From Alloactinosynnema sp. L-07 (lineage in GTDB: Bacteria; Actinomycetota; Actinomycetes; Mycobacteriales; Pseudonocardiaceae): DNA of 64,000 nucleotides. Position numbers and translations under genes: made by a program. How positions within the stretch are numbered: position 1 is the stretch's first letter; the number at the start of each line of letters is the position of its first letter. The stretch is taken from the NCBI RefSeq assembly GCF_900070365.1, contig NZ_LN850107.1, forward strand, positions 6,448,001-6,512,000. The letters run 5' to 3'. Positions 43,516-52,168 of this stretch are shown here, one piece after another. A model generated the notes under the pieces. The model saw only the letters and a program-made list of their open reading frames with translations, did no database searches and was not told where the DNA came from.

Positions 43516-45204
43516 TCAATTTCCGGGGGCGGGCTTGCATGCCGGTGGCTGGCAGAGGAGTTTGCTCAACGCGCGGTAGAAGATGTCGATGATCTTGGTC
43601 GGATCGGGCGTGGAGAACGTCTCGCCGCCGGTGGCGTCGGTGATCGCCTTGAGCTCGGCGACGTCGATGTCGGGGCCGACGCCGATGCCGATGATCGGGA
43701 TCGGCCGCTTGGCGTCGACGAGCCCGGCCAGGTCGGCCAGCAGCTGGTCGCGGCTGATGCCCTTGGGGTCCTCGTTCTTGCCGTCGGTCATGACGAGCAC
43801 GAGATTGATCCGACCGGGTTCCCAATTCTGCCGCGCGGAGCGGTAGGCCGCCAGGGTGCTGTCGTAGAGCCCGGTGGCGCCCTTGGTCTGCTTCTCGATG
43901 CTGCGCACCGTGGCGATGCCGTTGTTGGCCAGATGCTCGGCGACCGGCCGGACCGGCAGCAACTCCCGGTAGTCCTGGTCGCCCGCGAGGTTCGTGGAGA
44001 AGATCCACAGGCCGATCTTGGTGCTCGGCTTGAACAGCCGGATGCCCAGTTCGGCGGCGTCGAGGGTGACGCTCATCCTGGTCTTGTCGGTGCCAGGGAC
44101 CCGCTCGGCCATCGACCCGGACACGTCGAGCAGCACCTGGATGCGGGCGCTGAGGTTGACCCCGGCCCACTCATTGAGCACCTTGTCGACCTCGCCGCTG
44201 TCGGGCAGCGGCACCGGGGGCAGCGTCTCGCCGATGACCCGTTTGTCCTGGGAGCGGTCGCGCAGCATGGCCCCGTTCGCGCCGCGGAATCCGGCCGCGC
44301 CGAGCAGTTCGGCCGCGCTAGAGCTGAGCAGCCTGGTCAGGAAGCGCTCGGCGACCGCGCGCTTGGCGTCGGCGGTGCCGGGCAGCACGACGAACGGGTA
44401 GTCCAGCGACGGCGGCGCGGTGTCGGCGTAGACGGCGACCAGTTTGGTCGGGCTCTGCTTGACGTTGTGCCGCAGCACCGCGGTCTCCGTGGCCGGGAAC
44501 GCCGACAGTGGCGGCAGGCTGCTGGTCGAGCCGGGCAGTCGCAGGAACAGCTCGGCGGCCTCGGTGACGGTGTTGGCCGAGAGCTTGCGCATGGTGGCGG
44601 TCAGCGCGACGGAGTCGGTGCCCGCGGACTCGGTGATCGCGAACAGGGTCGCAGTGCCGACCGGGTCGCGGGCCGGGTCCGGGAAGCCCATCGCCTCCGT
44701 GACCGCCGGGGTCTCGAACAGCTGGGTCCACGACGGCCGTGCCGCGGGCCAGCCGAACTGGCCCGCCACGTCATCGGTGACGGCCATGACGACCGGGGAC
44801 GACGCGATCGGCGTGCCCTTCACCGGGGTCTGCCACGCGCCGTTGGACTGGGCCCGCTGCAGCCACATCGCCGACTCGGGCACCCACACGTCCGGCGGGT
44901 CGGTGCCGTCGGACACCGCGACCGACTCGGCCACCGCGGCCGACTCGCGGGCGATGACGCGCACGTCATAGCACTCTTCGCCGCTCTCCAAGGCGTCCTT
45001 GCCGACCTGGGTGAGCACCGGGGCGATGTCGGGGGCGGCGGCGACGGACAGGGAGGTGACCGAGTCGCAGTCGGACGCGCCGAGCTTGTCGCGCAGCAGG
45101 TCGAAGCTCAGCCAGCCGACGAGCGCCACGACGAGGAGCAGGCTCAAGATCAGCACCGGCGAGCGGTGCGCGGCCCGCCCATCGGTGGGCGAGTGTCGCC
45201 CCAT
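43516..45204 (-). CDS. Substrate-binding-like and VWA domain membrane protein (paralogue 1)
   Basis: A 562-aa protein with a membrane anchor (residues 17-36), then a periplasmic-binding-protein-like region (SDGTDPPDVWVPESAMWLQR near residue 105) and a von Willebrand A domain from about 375. The metal-site DVSGSMAERVPG and the later VMTDGKNEDPKG and STPDPTKIIDIFY fit an intact MIDAS. It ends with a Cys pair (LLCQPPACKP). ATG at 45204 with AGGAGCAAGG ahead. It heads the aftD operon and has a paralogue at 48-49.7 kb; both flank the secreted protein and GT-C-like genes. Probably an assembly or regulatory factor in the envelope; role unknown. Confidence 0.82.
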   Translation of the reverse strand: MGRHSPTDGRAAHRSPVLILSLLLVVALVGWLSFDLLRDKLGASDCDSVTSLSVAAAPDIAPVLTQVGKDALESGEECYDVRVIARESAAVAESVAVSDGTDPPDVWVPESAMWLQRAQSNGAWQTPVKGTPIASSPVVMAVTDDVAGQFGWPAARPSWTQLFETPAVTEAMGFPDPARDPVGTATLFAITESAGTDSVALTATMRKLSANTVTEAAELFLRLPGSTSSLPPLSAFPATETAVLRHNVKQSPTKLVAVYADTAPPSLDYPFVVLPGTADAKRAVAERFLTRLLSSSAAELLGAAGFRGANGAMLRDRSQDKRVIGETLPPVPLPDSGEVDKVLNEWAGVNLSARIQVLLDVSGSMAERVPGTDKTRMSVTLDAAELGIRLFKPSTKIGLWIFSTNLAGDQDYRELLPVRPVAEHLANNGIATVRSIEKQTKGATGLYDSTLAAYRSARQNWEPGRINLVLVMTDGKNEDPKGISRDQLLADLAGLVDAKRPIPIIGIGVGPDIDVAELKAITDATGGETFSTPDPTKIIDIFYRALSKLLCQPPACKPAPGN

Positions 45205-45239
45205 CCTTGCTCCTCCATCGTCACGGCTTTGTCGAAAGA

Positions 45240-45251
45240 TACCCGCTCGTA
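45240..45251. promoter_or_regulatory. TACC-N4-GGTA-like site upstream of the aftD operon
   Basis: TACCCGCTCGTA, one mismatch to the consensus, 35 bases upstream of the VWA protein ATG (minus strand). Confidence 0.4.
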
Positions 45252-45348
45252 GCCGCGTAATCGAGAGCGTAGGCCATACGTAGTAATCCTCGCGAGGGTT
45301 GTGAAATCTATTGTTGACTTTATGTGACCCGTCGGTAATGTCGTTGAC

Positions 45349-45360
45349 TACCGGCAAGTA
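45349..45360. promoter_or_regulatory. TACC-N4-GGTA-like site upstream of the secreted protein gene
   Basis: TACCGGCAAGTA, one mismatch to the consensus, 60 bases upstream of the ATG at 45421. A leader palindrome CACCGG-AAAT-CCGGTG (45365-45380) follows directly. Confidence 0.45.
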
Positions 45361-45420
45361 GGTACACCGGAAATCCGGTGGCCGGATCCCTGTCACGAAC
45401 CCTGAATGAGGTCATCCCGC

Positions 45421-46062
45421 ATGCGTGCACTGATCCGTTCCCTCGCGCTGCCACTGGCCGCGGCCGTCGGTGTGGCGCTCGCCCCCGCAGCCTCCGCCGA
45501 CCCGATCATCCCGCTCACCTGGTCGATCACCGGGACCACCACGGTCGCCAAGTCCGGGCTCAGCGTGCCCATCCCGCCGGGGGCCAAGTTCGTCGGCCAG
45601 ATCGACCTCGCGGACTGGAAGCTGACCGGCGAGACGACCATCCCCGACCTGGTCTCCAAGGGCAAGCTGCTCAATGCCGTGCCCTACACCGCCATCGTCC
45701 GCCAGGTGGCGACCAAGCCGCTCGACGGTGGCATCGTGGACGGGAAGGTGCAGGTCAACCGCTACTTCCGGATGCAGATCGTCAAGCTGAGCGTCGACTT
45801 CCTGCCGAACCTGAACCTGGTGCCCGCGGGCTGCACGACCTCGGAGGACTCGGTCGTCACGCTGACCAACACCACCCCGATCGACCTGTTCAAGCCGATG
45901 GGCCTCGCGGGCGAGTTCACCATCCCCGCCTTCGCCAAGTGCGGCCTGCTGACCCCGATGATCACGTCGATGATGTCCGGTCCCGGCAACAAGATGGACC
46001 TGACCTTCACCCCCGGCGCGGCCACCGTGGCGGCCATCCCGGCGGGTCAGAACGCGCCGTAG
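45421..46062 (+). CDS. Secreted protein of unknown function (213 aa)
   Basis: A Sec-type signal peptide (RALIRSLALPLAAAVGVALA then PAASA-D) is followed by a beta-rich domain of about 185 residues with two Cys (VPAGCTTSED and FAKCGLLTPM) that could form a disulfide. Repeated patterns such as WKLTGETTIPDL and LAGEFTIPAFAKCG suggest a beta sandwich. I do not recognise a named family. ATG at 45421, with GAGGTC ahead; an in-frame ATG at 45406 is possible. It is transcribed divergently from the aftD operon and has its own strong terminator. An envelope-associated role is inferred from location. Confidence 0.75.
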   Translation: MRALIRSLALPLAAAVGVALAPAASADPIIPLTWSITGTTTVAKSGLSVPIPPGAKFVGQIDLADWKLTGETTIPDLVSKGKLLNAVPYTAIVRQVATKPLDGGIVDGKVQVNRYFRMQIVKLSVDFLPNLNLVPAGCTTSEDSVVTLTNTTPIDLFKPMGLAGEFTIPAFAKCGLLTPMITSMMSGPGNKMDLTFTPGAATVAAIPAGQNAP

Positions 46063-46077
46063 GCTCCCCCGTTCACA

Positions 46078-46120
46078 GGCTCGGCCGGTCCGGCGAATTC
46101 GATGGACCGGCCGAGCCTTT
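46078..46120 (+). terminator. Terminator of the secreted protein gene
   Basis: A perfect 14-bp stem, GGCTCGGCCGGTCC (46078-46091) with its complement (46104-46117), followed by TTT; 15 bases after the stop. Confidence 0.85.
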
Positions 46121-46161
46121 GTCGGGGCGAACAATCGTCACTGTTCGCTGCGACAACGCAT

Positions 46162-47988
46162 TTATACGAGTGGTTCGCCGATGACGATGCCGACGAAGCA
46201 GGCCGCCGTCGCTCCCGGTGCGCGTTTCATGTCGATTCGGTCAAATTCGGTGTCGGTGACCAATTGCAACAAGTGCACACCCTCCTGTAGCGGAAGGGTG
46301 AACGAGCGGTTGCCCGCGTTGATCGTGACCGGCCCGGCGGCGTTTGTGTAGTACTCCAGCCGGATCAGCCGCTTGCCCTTCACCGGCCCCGAAAGCGGGA
46401 TCAACGTGGTCTGGTCGGTCACCGGGAACCCGCAGCCCGGCACCGGTCCCGGCTTGCCGGTCACGGTGTTGACCACCCCGGTCACCTCGCGCGGGGTGCC
46501 CTTGCCGTCGAGCATGTAGATCTTGGCGGTGGGCTCGTCGAACCTCGGCGGCCCCGGCAGCAGCCCGATCACCCTGGACACCCGCCCCTGGTCGCCGAAC
46601 CAGTAGACCATCACGTTGCTGGGCACGATCGAGTCGTAGACGACCATGTCCGGATCGCGGCGCAGCGCGGCCTCGGCGGTGGCCACGTAGGCTTTGGCGC
46701 CCTTGAACTGCAGGTTCGGCGAGATCCGGGCGGCGCTGACGGTCCCGCCCGCCAACATCACCGCGGTCAGCGCGACCAGGCCCAGCCGCAGCGGCCTGCT
46801 CGGCAGGGGAGGTGGCCGCACGCCGTCGGCGGTGACCGGGGTCAGGTACGCGAACGCCGCGCACAGGGCCAGTACCGGGACCGCGTCGGCGATGTAGCGG
46901 ATATCGAGGCCGACGAGCGGGCCGATCAGCGGCATCCGGGCCAGCGCCACCAGCGTGACGACTACCGTGAGGTACCCGGCCAGCAGCGTCCACGCCCAGC
47001 CCGCGCGCGACCGGCCGATCAGGAGGCCGCCGACGACCACGGCCACGGTGAGCAGCGAGCCCAGGATCCGCACGGCGGTCACCGGCTCGTTCAGCGCGGG
47101 GGAGCCGTCGCCCCCGGAGGCGACCACCGGGAAGCCCAGCATCGGGGTGAACAGGGTGTCCACGACCATCAGCCTGGCCAGGGTGAGCACGCTGTCGCCG
47201 CTGATCTCGGTCTCGTGCACCGGCGGACTGGCGAGTCCGAAGTAGAGGATCGCGTAGCCGGTCAGCAGCGCGAAGTGGGCGGCCCAGAGCTTGACGTGCT
47301 CCCGCCAGGCCGCGGCCAGCGCGCGCATCCCCGATTCGGCGGACAGCAGCACGGTCAGTCCGAAGAGGAGCCCGACGAACAGTGCGGCCTTCTCGAAGAA
47401 CGCCAAGCCCACCGCGGTCCACACCAGGGTGAGCACCGCGTCGCGGCGCCGTCCGGTGCGCAGGTGGCCGACCTGGTGGTACAGCGCGGCGAACATCGCC
47501 AGCAGCAGCGGCAGCAGCTGCGCGGCGTAGGCCCACCAGAGGGTGGAGGAAAGGATCAGCGGCGAGGCCGCCACCACGCCGAACGGCAGCAGCAGCGCCC
47601 GGCGCGGACCGAAGCAGCGCACGAGCAGCCGCCAGAACACCACCAGCGCGGCGATGTGCACCAGCACCAGCGGGACCATCGCCACCGCGAAGTTCAGCGG
47701 GGCGAGCGCGGTGACCACCCAGACCAGCACGAACAGGCCGGGCACGATGTGGCCGTTGTAGTTCTGGAACAGGTAGCCGGGGTCCAGCGGGCTCGCGCGG
47801 TCGGCCAGGTAGGTCATCAGGAAGTCGTCGTGGGCGAAGTACCCGCCTGCCAGGAACCACAGGTGGAACCCGAACGGGATCGCCCCGAGCACCAGCGCGG
47901 TCCACCCCAGCCGCGACGGCAGCCGGATCGTCACCGCCCGCTGCGCGGTGTTCTTGTGCCTGCCGGACGGCCGGTCGACAACGGTCAA
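46162..47988 (-). CDS. GT-C-like membrane glycosyltransferase candidate
   Basis: A 608-aa protein with about 11 membrane helices in its first 430 residues and an extracytoplasmic C-terminal domain of about 180 residues. The first loop contains YFAHDDFLMTYLADRASPLD near residue 50, an acidic pair placed as in GT-C transferases that use lipid-phosphate sugars. I do not recognise a specific family. The TTG at 47988 is preceded by GGGGGTTCCC, which I prefer to the more upstream start at 48036. It lies 57 bases after VWA paralogue 2, probably in one transcript, and convergent with the secreted protein gene. Confidence 0.7.
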   Translation of the reverse strand: MTVVDRPSGRHKNTAQRAVTIRLPSRLGWTALVLGAIPFGFHLWFLAGGYFAHDDFLMTYLADRASPLDPGYLFQNYNGHIVPGLFVLVWVVTALAPLNFAVAMVPLVLVHIAALVVFWRLLVRCFGPRRALLLPFGVVAASPLILSSTLWWAYAAQLLPLLLAMFAALYHQVGHLRTGRRRDAVLTLVWTAVGLAFFEKAALFVGLLFGLTVLLSAESGMRALAAAWREHVKLWAAHFALLTGYAILYFGLASPPVHETEISGDSVLTLARLMVVDTLFTPMLGFPVVASGGDGSPALNEPVTAVRILGSLLTVAVVVGGLLIGRSRAGWAWTLLAGYLTVVVTLVALARMPLIGPLVGLDIRYIADAVPVLALCAAFAYLTPVTADGVRPPPLPSRPLRLGLVALTAVMLAGGTVSAARISPNLQFKGAKAYVATAEAALRRDPDMVVYDSIVPSNVMVYWFGDQGRVSRVIGLLPGPPRFDEPTAKIYMLDGKGTPREVTGVVNTVTGKPGPVPGCGFPVTDQTTLIPLSGPVKGKRLIRLEYYTNAAGPVTINAGNRSFTLPLQEGVHLLQLVTDTEFDRIDMKRAPGATAACFVGIVIGEPLV

Positions 47989-48045
47989 GGGAACCCCCAG
48001 TTCTTTCGCCCCCCGACTTGTGCGGGCAAGTATCACCCGCCGAGG

Positions 48046-49743
48046 TCACGAACCGGGCTTGCACCCCGGCGGCTGGCACAGCAGCTTGCTCAGCGCGGCG
48101 TAGAAGATGTCGCCGATCTTGGTCGGGTCCGGGGTGGTGAACGCCTGTCCGCCGGTGGCCTTGGAGATCGCGTCCAGCTCGGCGACGTCGATGTCGGGGC
48201 CGATGCCGATGCCGACGACGGCCAGCGGCCTGCGCGGGTCCTGCAGCTTGGCCAGCTCGGCGAGCAGCTGTTCCCGGCTGATGCCGTTGGGGTCCTCGTT
48301 CTTGCCGTCGGTCAGCACGATGACCAGGTTGATCCGGCCGGGCTCCCAGTTCGCCCTGGCGTTCTGGTAGGCGGCGAGCACGCTGTCGTAGAGGCCGGTC
48401 GCGCCGCCCGGGATCGCCTTCACGCCGCGCAGCTTGTCCAGGGCGCCGCCCGCGAGCTGGTCGGTGACCGTGGCGACGGGCATCAGCTCGGTGTAGTCCT
48501 TGTCGCCGTCGAGGTTGGTGGAGAACAGCCACATGCCGAACTTCGACGTCGGCCGGAACAGGCCGATGCCCAGCTCGGCGGCCTTGAGGGTGACCGCCAT
48601 CCGGTTCAGGCCGGTGCCGGGAACCGGCTGGTTCATCGAGCCGGACACGTCGAGCAGCACCTGCATGCGCGAGTTCAGGTTGACCCCGGCCCACTGGTTG
48701 AGCAGCTGGTCGATCTCGGCGGCCGCGGGCAGGGCGATCTGGTCGACCGGGGCGGCGCTGGTGCGCTTGTCCTGTGAGCGGTCGCGCAGCGCCTTGCCGT
48801 CCGGGGCGCGGAAGCCCGCGTCGGCGAAGGAGGCGACCGAGGCCGACTCCAGCAGCCTGCCGAGGAACTTCTGGGCGATGCCCCGCTTGGCGTCGGTCGC
48901 TTTCGGCAGCACCGTGTACGGGTAGTCCAGCGATGGCACCGAGGGATCGGCGTAGGCGGCGACCAGCGGCGCCTCGGAGCCCTTGACGTTGTGCCGCAGC
49001 AGCGTGTTCTCCGAGGTCGGGAAGGCCCCGAGCGGCTCGGCCGGGCTGGTGCCGCCGGGCAGCCGGGTGAACAGGTCGGCCGCGGCGGGCAGGGTGTTGG
49101 CCGAGAGCCTGCGCAGCAGGCCCGTCAGCGCGGCGGCCTGGTCGGCGGCGGTCGCGGTCAGCGCGCGCACGCCGTAGAGCAGCGACACCCCGACCGGGTC
49201 GCGGGCCGGGTCGGGCAGGCCGATCTGCACCTTGCTCGCGTCCGGGCCCAGCACGTTTGCCCACGTCGGCTGCCTGCCCGGCCAGCCCAGCGCGGAGGCC
49301 GTGTCATCGGTCAGCGCGAGCACGACCGGCGACGACGCGATCGACGTGCCCTGCACCGGGGTGTTCCACGCGCCCTTGTCCTGGGCGCGCTGCAACCACA
49401 GGGTCGACTCCGGCACCCAGACGTCGGGCAGTTCGGTGCCGTCGGACAGGACGAGGGACTCGGCGGTGGCCGCCGAGTCGCGGTTGGTCACCGCGACCCG
49501 GAAGCACTCCGCCGCGTCCGACTCGGCCGTGCGCTTGGCCGCCGAGTCGACGATGCCCGCCACGTCCGGGGCGGCGGTTACCTGCAGGACGGTCGTCTGG
49601 GCGCAGTCGGTGCCGCCGAGCCTGTCCTTGACGAACCCGAAGCCGAACCAGCCGAGCAGGGCGAGCACGAGCAGGCCCGCCAGCAGCACGACGGGAGAGC
49701 GCAGGCCCAATCTGGCCTTCGCCGATGACGAATGCCGTCCCAT
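48046..49743 (-). CDS. Substrate-binding-like and VWA domain membrane protein (paralogue 2)
   Basis: A 565-aa paralogue of the protein at 43.5 kb with the same order: MGRHS start, one helix (residues 17-36), a binding-protein-like region (SDGTELPDVWVPESTLWLQR), a VWA domain with DVSGSMNQPVPG and VLTDGKNEDPNG, and the same Cys-containing end (SKLLCQPPGCKPGS). The two share long identical stretches, such as NWEPGRINLV and GPDIDVAEL. It is co-directional with the GT-C-like gene downstream. Each copy precedes a large membrane glycosyltransferase-type gene, which suggests a paired function. Confidence 0.82.
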   Translation of the reverse strand: MGRHSSSAKARLGLRSPVVLLAGLLVLALLGWFGFGFVKDRLGGTDCAQTTVLQVTAAPDVAGIVDSAAKRTAESDAAECFRVAVTNRDSAATAESLVLSDGTELPDVWVPESTLWLQRAQDKGAWNTPVQGTSIASSPVVLALTDDTASALGWPGRQPTWANVLGPDASKVQIGLPDPARDPVGVSLLYGVRALTATAADQAAALTGLLRRLSANTLPAAADLFTRLPGGTSPAEPLGAFPTSENTLLRHNVKGSEAPLVAAYADPSVPSLDYPYTVLPKATDAKRGIAQKFLGRLLESASVASFADAGFRAPDGKALRDRSQDKRTSAAPVDQIALPAAAEIDQLLNQWAGVNLNSRMQVLLDVSGSMNQPVPGTGLNRMAVTLKAAELGIGLFRPTSKFGMWLFSTNLDGDKDYTELMPVATVTDQLAGGALDKLRGVKAIPGGATGLYDSVLAAYQNARANWEPGRINLVIVLTDGKNEDPNGISREQLLAELAKLQDPRRPLAVVGIGIGPDIDVAELDAISKATGGQAFTTPDPTKIGDIFYAALSKLLCQPPGCKPGS

Positions 49744-49803
49744 GGCGATGCGCCTTCCCGTCGGTGCTGGTCAGTCCCTCTGAGCCTAGGCCGAACGGGT
49801 GAC

Positions 49804-51603
49804 CTACGAGTACAGGCTGTCCACCTCTGCGCCGAAGTCCTTCATGATCACCCGGCGCTTGAGCTTGAGCGACGGGGTGAGGTGGCCGGTCTCGGGGGAG
49901 AACTCGGCGGCCAGGATGCGGAACTTGCGCACCGACTCGGCCGTCGACACCGCGGCGTTGCCCTCGTCGACCGCCTTCTGCACCTCCGCGACCAGCTCCG
50001 GGTCGTCGATGAGGTCGGCGACGGTGGCGCTGGCGGGCTTGTTGACCGTCGTCTTCCAGTAGGTGAAGTAGTCCGGGTCGACGGTGATCAGCGCGGCGAT
50101 GTACTTCTGCCCGTCCCCGACCACCATGGCCTGCCCGACCAGCGGGTGCGAGGCGATCCGGTCCTCGATGACGGCGGGGGCGACGTTCTTGCCGCCGCTG
50201 GTCACCAGGATCTCCTTCTTGCGGCCGGTGATCGACAGGAAGCCGTCGGCGTCGATCGAGCCGAGGTCGCCGGTGGCGAACCAGCCGTCATCGGACACCG
50301 CGTCCCTGGTCGCGGCGTCGTTGTTCCAGTAGCCGTGGAACACCACCCCGCCCTTGACCAGGATCTCGCCGTCCTCGGCGATCTTGACCGTGGTGCCCGG
50401 CAGCGGCAGCCCGACGGTGCCCGCCTTGAAGTTCGTCGGCGCGTTCACCGTGGAGGCCGCGGTGGTCTCGGTCAGGCCGTAGCCCTCCAGCACCACCAGG
50501 CCGATGCCGCGGAAGAAGTGCGTGAGCCGCAGCCCCAGCGCGGCGCCGCCGGAGATGGCGTACTTCGCCTTGCCGCCCATCGCGGCGCGCAGCTTGCTGT
50601 AGACCAGCTTGTCGAACACCGCGTGCTTGATCTTCAGACCCAGCCCGGCCTTGCCCTCGGCCTCGCTGTAGGCGATCGCGGTGGCCGCGGCGGCGTCGAA
50701 GATCTTGCCCTTGCCCGCGGCGTGCGCCTTCTGCCGGGCGCCGTTGTAGACCTTCTCCAGGACGTAGGGCACCGACAGGATGAACGTCGGCTGGAAGGTC
50801 CCGAGGTCCTCGAGCAGCTTCTTGACGTCGGGCCCGTGGCCCATGGTGGCGCGCGCGTACACGCAGCCGACCTCGACCATGCGGCCGAACACGTGCGCGA
50901 TCGGCAGGAACAGCAGCGTAGTGGCGTCCTCGGTGCTGCCGTGTCCGTGGAACAGCGGGCCCAGCACGTCGGTGGCGCCCGCGCACTCGGTGAAGAAGTT
51001 CTCGTGGGTCAGCACGCAGCCCTTGGGCTGGCCGGTGGTCCCCGAGGTGTAGATGATCGTGGCGACGTCGGCCTTCTGGACCGCGGCCCGGCGGGCCCCG
51101 ATCGCGGCGACGTCGGTCTCGGCGCCCGCGGCGACGATCGTGTCGATCGCGCCCTTCTCGATCTGCCACACGTTCTTCAGGGCGGGCAGGTTCGCGCGCA
51201 CGCTCTCCAAGCGGCCCAGGTGCTCGTCGGTCTCCACGATCGCGGCGACGGCGCCCGAGTCGGACAGGATCCACTGGATCTGCTCGGCCGACGACGTCAC
51301 GTAGATCGGCACCGACACCGCACCCGCGGCCCAGACGGCGAAGTCGAGCAGCGTCCATTCGTAGCGGGTCGCGGCCAGGATCGCGACCCGGTCACCCGCG
51401 CCGATACCAGCCCCGACCAGCCCCTTTGCCACCTCATCGACCTCGGCGACGAAGGTGGTCCAGGTCACATCACGCCACTGCCCGCCGACCTTGCGCCGGA
51501 ACGCGACGCCGTTGGGGGCCTCCTTGGCGTTGGTGTAGATCAGGTCGGCCAGGCCGCCCGCCTCTTCTCGCCAAGCGACAGCAGGGACGGCGAACTCGCG
51601 CAT
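49804..51603 (-). CDS. fadD15: Long-chain fatty-acid--CoA ligase FadD15-like
   Basis: A 599-aa AMP-forming acyl-CoA synthetase. MREFAVPA at the start, IIYTSGTTGQPKGCVLTHEN near residue 180, AISGGAALGLRLTHFFRG near 345, EGYGLTETTAAS near 370, GWFATGDLGSIDADGFL near 440 and the C-terminal TPSLKLKRRVIMKDF match actinobacterial FadD15, a long-chain activating enzyme. A TACC-N4-GGTA palindrome lies 63 bases upstream. With fadD at 26.5 kb, this is the second acyl-CoA ligase under the same motif, linking the putative regulon to lipid metabolism. Confidence 0.92.
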   Translation of the reverse strand: MREFAVPAVAWREEAGGLADLIYTNAKEAPNGVAFRRKVGGQWRDVTWTTFVAEVDEVAKGLVGAGIGAGDRVAILAATRYEWTLLDFAVWAAGAVSVPIYVTSSAEQIQWILSDSGAVAAIVETDEHLGRLESVRANLPALKNVWQIEKGAIDTIVAAGAETDVAAIGARRAAVQKADVATIIYTSGTTGQPKGCVLTHENFFTECAGATDVLGPLFHGHGSTEDATTLLFLPIAHVFGRMVEVGCVYARATMGHGPDVKKLLEDLGTFQPTFILSVPYVLEKVYNGARQKAHAAGKGKIFDAAAATAIAYSEAEGKAGLGLKIKHAVFDKLVYSKLRAAMGGKAKYAISGGAALGLRLTHFFRGIGLVVLEGYGLTETTAASTVNAPTNFKAGTVGLPLPGTTVKIAEDGEILVKGGVVFHGYWNNDAATRDAVSDDGWFATGDLGSIDADGFLSITGRKKEILVTSGGKNVAPAVIEDRIASHPLVGQAMVVGDGQKYIAALITVDPDYFTYWKTTVNKPASATVADLIDDPELVAEVQKAVDEGNAAVSTAESVRKFRILAAEFSPETGHLTPSLKLKRRVIMKDFGAEVDSLYS

Positions 51604-51666
51604 GAGCTACTCCTCCGGGCACACACCGAGGGGCACGTCCTGGCCACCGGTTCCGACCGGGACGGC

Positions 51667-51678
51667 TACCTATCGGTA
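51667..51678. promoter_or_regulatory. TACC-N4-GGTA palindrome upstream of fadD15
   Basis: TACCTATCGGTA, exact consensus, 63 bases upstream of the fadD15 ATG (minus strand). Confidence 0.6.
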
Positions 51679-51772
51679 ACTTTGTCGGTATCTTGCCTGT
51701 CACACCTTCCGACGGCTAGAGGATGATGACAAATCGGTATGTCCCGCCTCACGTCGCGACGATACTCGCGCT

Positions 51773-52150
51773 GTGACGATCAGGGTGTACTACGAGGCGT
51801 GGCAGATGGAGTGCTGCGGAGACCCGTTCCAGGTGGGCGACGAGGTCTCCTGGACGATTGTCGCCCCTGATCTGCCGTTCAATCTGCGCGAACTCGTCGG
51901 TGCCGAGGTCGAGGAACCGCGGTGGACGGAGGAACACCACGGGGATGGCGATGGTGTCGCGGCCACGAGGGCGCGGGTGATCGGGATCCATCTGCTGGTC
52001 TGCGAGCACACCACCGACCCGAAGACCCGATGGGCTGAACGGGTCCCCGGAACCGGCAGGCTCATCCCCGTCCGCTACGCCAACGGCCACGAGCCGGGAG
52101 ACGGCGAGTTCGAGGGCTACCTGGTCGACCTCGACCCGTTCCCGACGTGA
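51773..52150 (+). CDS. DUF6578-like hypothetical protein
   Basis: A 125-aa cytoplasmic protein. Its beginning, VYYEAWQMECCGDPFQVGDE near residue 5, with paired Cys, is the signature of a family (DUF6578 as I recall) found in Streptomyces and relatives. A second Cys (LLVCEHTTDPKTRW near 78) may join them. Function unknown. The GTG start is inferred from where family similarity begins. It is a single gene between fadD15 (divergent) and a DUF397 gene (convergent). Confidence 0.68.
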   Translation: MTIRVYYEAWQMECCGDPFQVGDEVSWTIVAPDLPFNLRELVGAEVEEPRWTEEHHGDGDGVAATRARVIGIHLLVCEHTTDPKTRWAERVPGTGRLIPVRYANGHEPGDGEFEGYLVDLDPFPT

Positions 52151-52168
52151 ACGCCGTCGTTGGCGGAC

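Noticed and set aside
49732..51726. Plus-strand frame of 664 codons opposite fadD15
   Set aside because: Exact antisense shadow of a well-supported gene with all AMP-ligase motifs; composition (Asp/Arg/Gly/Val) is that of a complement frame.
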